DNA of 10,645 nucleotides from Fidelibacterota bacterium. Its GTDB lineage: Bacteria; Fidelibacterota; Fidelibacteria; Fidelibacterales; Fidelibacteraceae. The notes below the pieces were generated by a model. It had not been told where the DNA came from, did not search any database, and saw nothing but the letters and a program-made list of their open reading frames with translations. The DNA lies in contig JAOZRH010000062.1 in the NCBI GenBank assembly GCA_029931905.1, positions 1 through 10,645 on the forward strand, read 5' to 3'. Each line of letters begins with the position of its first letter. Position 1 is the stretch's first letter. Both the position numbers and the translations under genes were made by a program. Positions 6,848-10,645 of this stretch are shown in pieces.

Positions 6848-7123
6848 ATGACAACATTAACTAAGACACAAAAAGAAGAAATGGTAAAAGAATTTGGAAA
6901 AAAAGCTGGTGATACAGGTGCCCCAGAAGTTCAAATTGCAATGTTAACACAACGCATAAAAGATTTATCTGCACATTTAAAAATGAATAAAAAAGATAAT
7001 CATAATCGTAGATCTTTATCAATTTTAATTGGTAAAAGAAAAAGATTATTGAGATATTCATTGAAACAAAATGGACAAGTTAAATATGCGGAATTAATTA
7101 AAAGATTAGGTATAAGAAAATAG
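6848..7123 (+). CDS. rpsO: 30S ribosomal protein S15
   Basis: A 91-residue protein (E. coli 89) that binds 16S rRNA in the central domain early in 30S assembly and contributes to a bridge with the 50S subunit. The whole sequence follows the family: GDTGAPEVQIAMLTQRI (21-37), HLKMNKKDNHNRRSL (43-57), KRKRLLRY (63-70) and the terminal LIKRLGIRK (83-91). AGGAG at 6838-6842 stands 5 bases before the ATG. It lies 65 bp after ribF and 54 bp before pnp, the order rpsO-pnp conserved across many bacteria. Confidence 0.98.
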   Translation: MTTLTKTQKEEMVKEFGKKAGDTGAPEVQIAMLTQRIKDLSAHLKMNKKDNHNRRSLSILIGKRKRLLRYSLKQNGQVKYAELIKRLGIRK

Positions 7124-7167
7124 AATAAGTAGAATTATTTATAATAGTTTTACGAATGCTTTAAAAA

Positions 7168-7172
7168 AGGAG
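7168..7172 (+). promoter_or_regulatory. Ribosome binding site of pnp (supports a TTG start)
   Basis: AGGAG lies 5 bases before the TTG at 7178-7180. It supports TTG over the next in-frame ATG at 7211, which would remove the first 11 residues just before the conserved LETGRMAKQADGA block. Confidence 0.75.
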
Positions 7173-7177
7173 AAATT

Positions 7178-9313
7178 TTGATAAAAAAGCAAAAAGAAAT
7201 TAATGGGAAAATGATTTCACTTGAAACTGGAAGAATGGCAAAACAAGCTGATGGTGCGGTTCTGGTTCAAATGGGTGATACAGTAGTAATGGCAACAGTG
7301 GTTGCAGATAACAAGATGAGAGAAGGCGCTGATTTTGTTCCTTTATCTGTGGATTATAGAGAGAAATTTTATGCCGGAGGAAAAATTCCGGGTGGATTTA
7401 TTAAAAGAGAAGGAAGACCTTCAGAAAGAGAAGTTTTGAGTGCAAGATTAATTGATAGACAAATTCGCCCTCTTTTACCAAAAAATTGGTATTATGAAAC
7501 ACAGGTTATGGTTAGTGTTTTATCTTATGATGGTATTAATCAGCCTGATATTTTAGGTGCAATTGCTTCTACAACGGCATTGTCAATTTCTAATATTCCA
7601 TTTGATGGTCCGGTTTCTACGGTAAGAATAGGAAGAAAAGATGGTGAATTGATTGTGAATCCTATTTATGATGAAATTGAAAATGGTGATATAGAAATGA
7701 TAATCGCGGGTTCAAAAGATTCTATTAATATGGTTGAAGGTGAAGCGAACGAAATTTCTGAAAAAGATTTTATAGAAATAATGAAAAAAGCTCACTCTTC
7801 AATAATTGAAACAATTGAATTACAAGAAGAATTTGTTGCCGAAGTTAATCCAGAGAAGAGAGAAAAACCAGAAGTTGTTGAAAATGATGAATTAAATAAA
7901 GAAGTTCTTGATATTGTAGAAAGCAAGATTAATGAATTAATTCAAAATGACAATAAAGTTGAACGAGGTGAATTAACTCAAAAAATATTTGTTGAATTGG
8001 AAGAAAAATATGGTGATGAATATGATGAGAAAAAAAATGAAATAAAAAATATTGTAAGCAATATAATTAAAGAAAAAGTTAGAACAAGAATTTTAAAAGA
8101 AAAAATTAGAATTGATGGTAGAAAGCCAAATGAAATTCGTAAAATTACTTCAGAAGTTTCTGTATTGCCAAGAACTCATGGTTCTGCACTATTTACTCGT
8201 GGAGAAACACAGGCACTTGTAGTTACAACATTAGGTTCTACAAAAGATATGCAGATGTTAGATAATATTGATGGAACTGAAGATAAACATTATATGTTAC
8301 AATATAATTTTCCACCATTTGCAACTGGCGAAGCAAGAATGAAGTTTAGTGTAAGTCGTAGAGAAATCGGACACGGAAATTTAGCAGAAAGATCATTGAA
8401 ATATATGGTTCCTAAGAAGGAAGATTTTCCATATACAATTCGTGTAGTGAGTGAAATTTTCGAATCAAACGGTTCATCATCAATGGCATCTGTTTGTGGT
8501 GGATGTTTATCTTTGATGGATGCTGGTGTAAAAATTAAAAAGATGGTAAGTGGAATTGCAATGGGTATGGTTGCTGATGAAAATGATTTTGTTGTATTGT
8601 CTGATATTTTGGGCGAAGAAGATCACTATGGTGATATGGATTTTAAAGTTACCGGAACTGAAGATGGAATTACTGCTATTCAGATGGATTTGAAAATTAG
8701 AGGATTGTCTTTTGAGAGAATGGAGGCAGCTCTAAATCAAGCTCGTGAGGGAAGATTACATATTCTAAATAAAATGAAAGAAACAATGACCAAACCAAAC
8801 GAAGAATTAAATGAATATGCTCCAAGAATTAAATCAATTAAAGTTCCTGTGGACAAAATTGGTGCGATTATTGGTCCATCCGGTAAAATGATAAAAGAAA
8901 TTGTTGCAAAAACTGGTGTTCAAATTGATATAGACCAAGATGAAAATAATGGAATGGTAAACATATTTTCTAACGATAGTGTTGCGGCAAAAGAAGCGGA
9001 AGATATTATTTTATCAATCATTGAAGAACCTGAAGTTGGGAAAACTTATGATGGTGTAGTAAAAAATATTCTTGATTTTGGTGCTTTTGTAGAAATATTA
9101 CCGGGAGTTGAAGGATTAGTTCATATTTCTGAATTGAAATGGGAACGAGTTGAAAAAGTTTCTGATGTTGTAAAATCTGGTGATAAAGTACAAGTAAAAT
9201 TATTTGATATAGATCGTGGAAAATTAAAATTAAGTTTAAAACGATTAACTGATAAGCCTGAAGGATTTGAAGAAAAAAAGAAAAGTTTTTCTAGAGATAG
9301 AAATAGAAGATAA
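7178..9313 (+). CDS. pnp: Polyribonucleotide nucleotidyltransferase (PNPase)
   Basis: A 711-residue phosphorolytic 3'-5' exoribonuclease (E. coli 711), usually a trimer and often part of the RNA degradosome. The first RNase PH domain starts at about 13 (SLETGRMAKQADGAVLVQMG) and includes GRPSEREVLSARLIDRQIRP (79-98). An alpha-helical linker covers about 235-310. The second, catalytic RNase PH domain spans about 320-540 with TRGETQ (340-345) and EEDHYGDMDFKVTG (480-493). Asp482 and Asp488 correspond to the essential E. coli Asp486 and Asp492. The KH domain carries IGPSGK (565-570), and the S1 domain covers about 620-688. A short basic tail ends the protein. The TTG start is set by AGGAG at 7168-7172. 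It is the last gene before the terminator. Everything looks intact. Confidence 0.98.
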   Translation: MIKKQKEINGKMISLETGRMAKQADGAVLVQMGDTVVMATVVADNKMREGADFVPLSVDYREKFYAGGKIPGGFIKREGRPSEREVLSARLIDRQIRPLLPKNWYYETQVMVSVLSYDGINQPDILGAIASTTALSISNIPFDGPVSTVRIGRKDGELIVNPIYDEIENGDIEMIIAGSKDSINMVEGEANEISEKDFIEIMKKAHSSIIETIELQEEFVAEVNPEKREKPEVVENDELNKEVLDIVESKINELIQNDNKVERGELTQKIFVELEEKYGDEYDEKKNEIKNIVSNIIKEKVRTRILKEKIRIDGRKPNEIRKITSEVSVLPRTHGSALFTRGETQALVVTTLGSTKDMQMLDNIDGTEDKHYMLQYNFPPFATGEARMKFSVSRREIGHGNLAERSLKYMVPKKEDFPYTIRVVSEIFESNGSSSMASVCGGCLSLMDAGVKIKKMVSGIAMGMVADENDFVVLSDILGEEDHYGDMDFKVTGTEDGITAIQMDLKIRGLSFERMEAALNQAREGRLHILNKMKETMTKPNEELNEYAPRIKSIKVPVDKIGAIIGPSGKMIKEIVAKTGVQIDIDQDENNGMVNIFSNDSVAAKEAEDIILSIIEEPEVGKTYDGVVKNILDFGAFVEILPGVEGLVHISELKWERVEKVSDVVKSGDKVQVKLFDIDRGKLKLSLKRLTDKPEGFEEKKKSFSRDRNRR

Positions 9314-9346
9314 ATAATGATTTTTACATAGAATCATTTAAATAAG

Positions 9347-9378
9347 AAACGCTTAATATTTGTTTATTAAGCGTTTTT
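9347..9378 (+). terminator. Intrinsic terminator after pnp
   Basis: AAACGCTTAATA (9347-9358), a 6-base loop TTTGTT, and the exact complement TATTAAGCGTTT (9365-9376) form a perfect 12-bp stem. The 3' arm merges into a T-run (9374-9378). It lies 33 bp after the pnp stop and closes the rimP-pnp operon. The left flank is A-rich (AAGAAA), but with no gene seen on the other strand I assign it to the + strand. Confidence 0.85.
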
Positions 9379-9443
9379 AATCTATCTTAAACCAGAAAAT
9401 ATTATATGAAAATAATTAAAACAATAAAAAAGTGTTAAAATAA

Positions 9444-10475
9444 ATGAATTTAAATAATTTACTCTATCAAGAATCTTTAGAAACTCAAATATATAAAATA
9501 GTTGTGCCTAAAAAAGCGAAGTTAATGCGTGTCGATGCATTCATTACTTCGCAGATTGGCGGAGTTTCGCGTTCAAAAGTTCAAGAATTAATTGAACGAG
9601 ATTTGATTTTAATAAACGATAAAATTGTTAAAAAACATTCTACCAAAATAAAAATAGACGATGTTATTACTGTAAATATTCCACGATTAAAGAGATTGCA
9701 AGTGGAACCAGAAAATATTCCATTAGAATTTATTTATGAAGATGATGATATTATTGTAATAAATAAACCGCCAAATTTGGTTGTTCATCCCGGAATAGGA
9801 AATCGTACTGGAACTTTAGTAAACGGACTGGCTCATCATTGCACAACTTTATCTAATGTTGGTGGAGAATATCGTCCAGGAATTGTTCATAGATTGGATA
9901 AGGATACTTCAGGACTTATTATCGCAGCAAAGAATAATATTGCTCATAATTTAATGGCAAAGAAATTTGAAAAAAGAGAAATAAAGAAATATTATCTTGC
10001 TTTAGTTTGGGGAAAATTTAAAAATAAGTCGGGAAAAATAATTACACATATTGGAAGAAGTAGTAAAAATAGACAAAAATATGTCGTGGTTTCTGAGAAT
10101 TCAAAAAATAAGGGTAAATATGCCGAGACACATTACGAGGTATTGGAAGAATATGATTTTATGAGTTTAGTAAAAATACGGATTATTACTGGTAGAACTC
10201 ATCAAATTCGTGTTCATTTTTCAGATATAAATCATCCTGTTCTCGGTGATATAGATTATGGTGGAAAAATTAAACGCTTTAAAACATTAATTCCAAGACA
10301 TAGAAAAATTGCTATTGATGTGATGGATACAATTCATCGACAAGCATTACACAGTTATCAAATGGAATTTACTCATCCAACGACAAACGAAGAAATGAAA
10401 CTAACTGCACCAATTCCTGATGATATTTTGACGGCTGTTGAGATTATGAAAGATGGGCATTCTTACCAAATATAA
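9444..10475 (+). CDS. RluA-family 23S rRNA pseudouridine synthase (RluD-like)
   Basis: A 343-residue RNA-modifying enzyme that isomerises uridines. An N-terminal S4 RNA-binding domain covers about 28-80 (MRVDAFITSQIGGVSRSKVQ). The RluA catalytic domain starts at about 95 (IYEDDDIIVINKPPNLVVHP, 97-116). The motif HRLDKDTSG (149-157) holds the catalytic aspartate, Asp152. Supporting blocks are KKYYLALVWG (181-190) and TGRTHQIRVH (249-258). Domain order and length fit RluD (23S helix 69), but RluA-family members cannot be told apart with certainty by eye, so no symbol is given. The gene begins 65 bp after the pnp terminator and so needs its own promoter, which I could not identify convincingly. 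No good Shine-Dalgarno site precedes the ATG. Confidence 0.93.
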   Translation: MNLNNLLYQESLETQIYKIVVPKKAKLMRVDAFITSQIGGVSRSKVQELIERDLILINDKIVKKHSTKIKIDDVITVNIPRLKRLQVEPENIPLEFIYEDDDIIVINKPPNLVVHPGIGNRTGTLVNGLAHHCTTLSNVGGEYRPGIVHRLDKDTSGLIIAAKNNIAHNLMAKKFEKREIKKYYLALVWGKFKNKSGKIITHIGRSSKNRQKYVVVSENSKNKGKYAETHYEVLEEYDFMSLVKIRIITGRTHQIRVHFSDINHPVLGDIDYGGKIKRFKTLIPRHRKIAIDVMDTIHRQALHSYQMEFTHPTTNEEMKLTAPIPDDILTAVEIMKDGHSYQI

Positions 10476-10476
10476 C

Positions 10477-10494
10477 AAATTTCTATCGAAATTT
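10477..10494. repeat. Small inverted repeat after the pseudouridine synthase gene
   Basis: AAATTTC (10477-10483), loop TATC and GAAATTT (10488-10494) make a perfect 7-bp stem right behind the stop codon. Only one G-C pair supports it and no T-run follows, so it is a poor intrinsic terminator. It may be chance in this AT-rich tail or may mark the 3' end of the transcript. Confidence 0.35.
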
Positions 10495-10505
10495 ATATAA
10501 AATAT

Positions 10506-10547
10506 CCTTTGTGTTCATTGTGGTTTCCTTGTGTCCCTTGTGGTTAA
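10506..10547. repeat. G/T-rich tandem repeat (TTGTG-based)
   Basis: Two imperfect 21-base units stand head to tail (10506-10526 and 10527-10547). Both begin CCTT and contain GTGT, then TTGTGGTT. They agree at most positions once a one-base gap is allowed. The pentamer TTGTG occurs four times, starting at 10509, 10518, 10529 and 10538 (steps 9, 11, 9). Up to 10545 the block has a single A, while its flanks are A/T-rich, so it stands out sharply in composition. Read on the other strand it has the form AACCACAAGGGACACAAGG. I recall very similar intergenic blocks from many unrelated environmental bacterial genomes; this is memory and unchecked. No gene covers it. Confidence 0.7.
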
Positions 10548-10609
10548 TAATTTACAGAAATAAATTTATAATTGCATTAATTTCGTATTTAAAAAAAGAA
10601 TAAAAATAG

Positions 10610-10636
10610 TTGAATTTGTATTATAAAAAGTATAAT
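10610..10636 (+). promoter_or_regulatory. Candidate promoter for a gene beyond the right edge
   Basis: TTGAAT (10610-10615) and a perfect TATAAT (10631-10636) are separated by 15 bases, one to two short of ideal. No gene start follows within the 9 remaining bases. The region 10548-10645 is otherwise plain A/T-rich DNA, where such matches arise easily. Confidence 0.25.
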
Positions 10637-10645
10637 TTAAAATAT

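Noticed and set aside
9316..9338. Second inverted repeat after pnp (AATGATT / AATCATT)
   Set aside because: Seven A/T-dominated pairs with a 9-base loop and no T-run. The hairpin at 9347-9378 explains termination much better.
9400..9405. TATTAT as -10 of a promoter for the pseudouridine synthase gene
   Set aside because: No reasonable -35 element at the right distance. In this AT-rich gap the match carries little weight.
10506..10547. CRISPR-like array or short coding repeat
   Set aside because: Units are contiguous without spacers and not palindromic. The - strand frame starting at an ATG here ends after a few codons.

Overview
The window is a very AT-rich bacterial stretch (by eye about 70% A+T or more) with all ten recognisable genes on the + strand. 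It is essentially one conserved information-processing locus: rimP - nusA - infB - rbfA - truB - ribF - rpsO - pnp, followed by a separate RluA-family pseudouridine synthase gene. The 3' end of a tetratricopeptide-repeat (TPR) gene lies at the left edge. NusA, IF2 and TruB carry wording that reminds me of Bacteroidetes and relatives (NusA GENIDIINY, IF2 GYECGI, TruB NKPMDWTSFDVV). An uncultured, AT-rich member of the FCB group is therefore my best guess. This is pattern memory, not a phylogeny.

Layout. 1-407: truncated TPR gene. 408-490: a short gap with a candidate promoter and a perfect 10-bp hairpin just before rimP. 491-4847: rimP, nusA and infB, each with a Shine-Dalgarno-like site and 15-22 bp gaps. 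4851-6782: rbfA, truB and ribF, tightly packed or overlapping and almost without Shine-Dalgarno sites, so probably translationally coupled. 6783-6847: a gap with a candidate internal promoter. 6848-9313: rpsO and pnp, both with strong ribosome binding sites. 9347-9378: a good intrinsic terminator closing the operon. 9444-10475: the pseudouridine synthase gene. 10476-10645: a non-coding tail with a small inverted repeat, a striking G/T-rich tandem repeat and a candidate rightward promoter. No gene-free stretch exceeds 300 bases.

The genes serve one theme. RimP, RbfA and ribosomal protein S15 build the 30S subunit, and IF2 starts translation. NusA couples the transcribing polymerase to RNA signals, and TruB and the RluA-family enzyme modify tRNA and rRNA. 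PNPase degrades RNA, and RibF, which makes FMN and FAD, is the metabolic passenger often found here.

I found no CRISPR array, mobile element, tRNA, rRNA or defence system, and no evidence for an undescribed multi-gene system. The points most worth a second look are the G/T-rich repeat at 10506-10547, the hairpin at the presumed 5' end of the operon transcript, and the start of truB inside rbfA.
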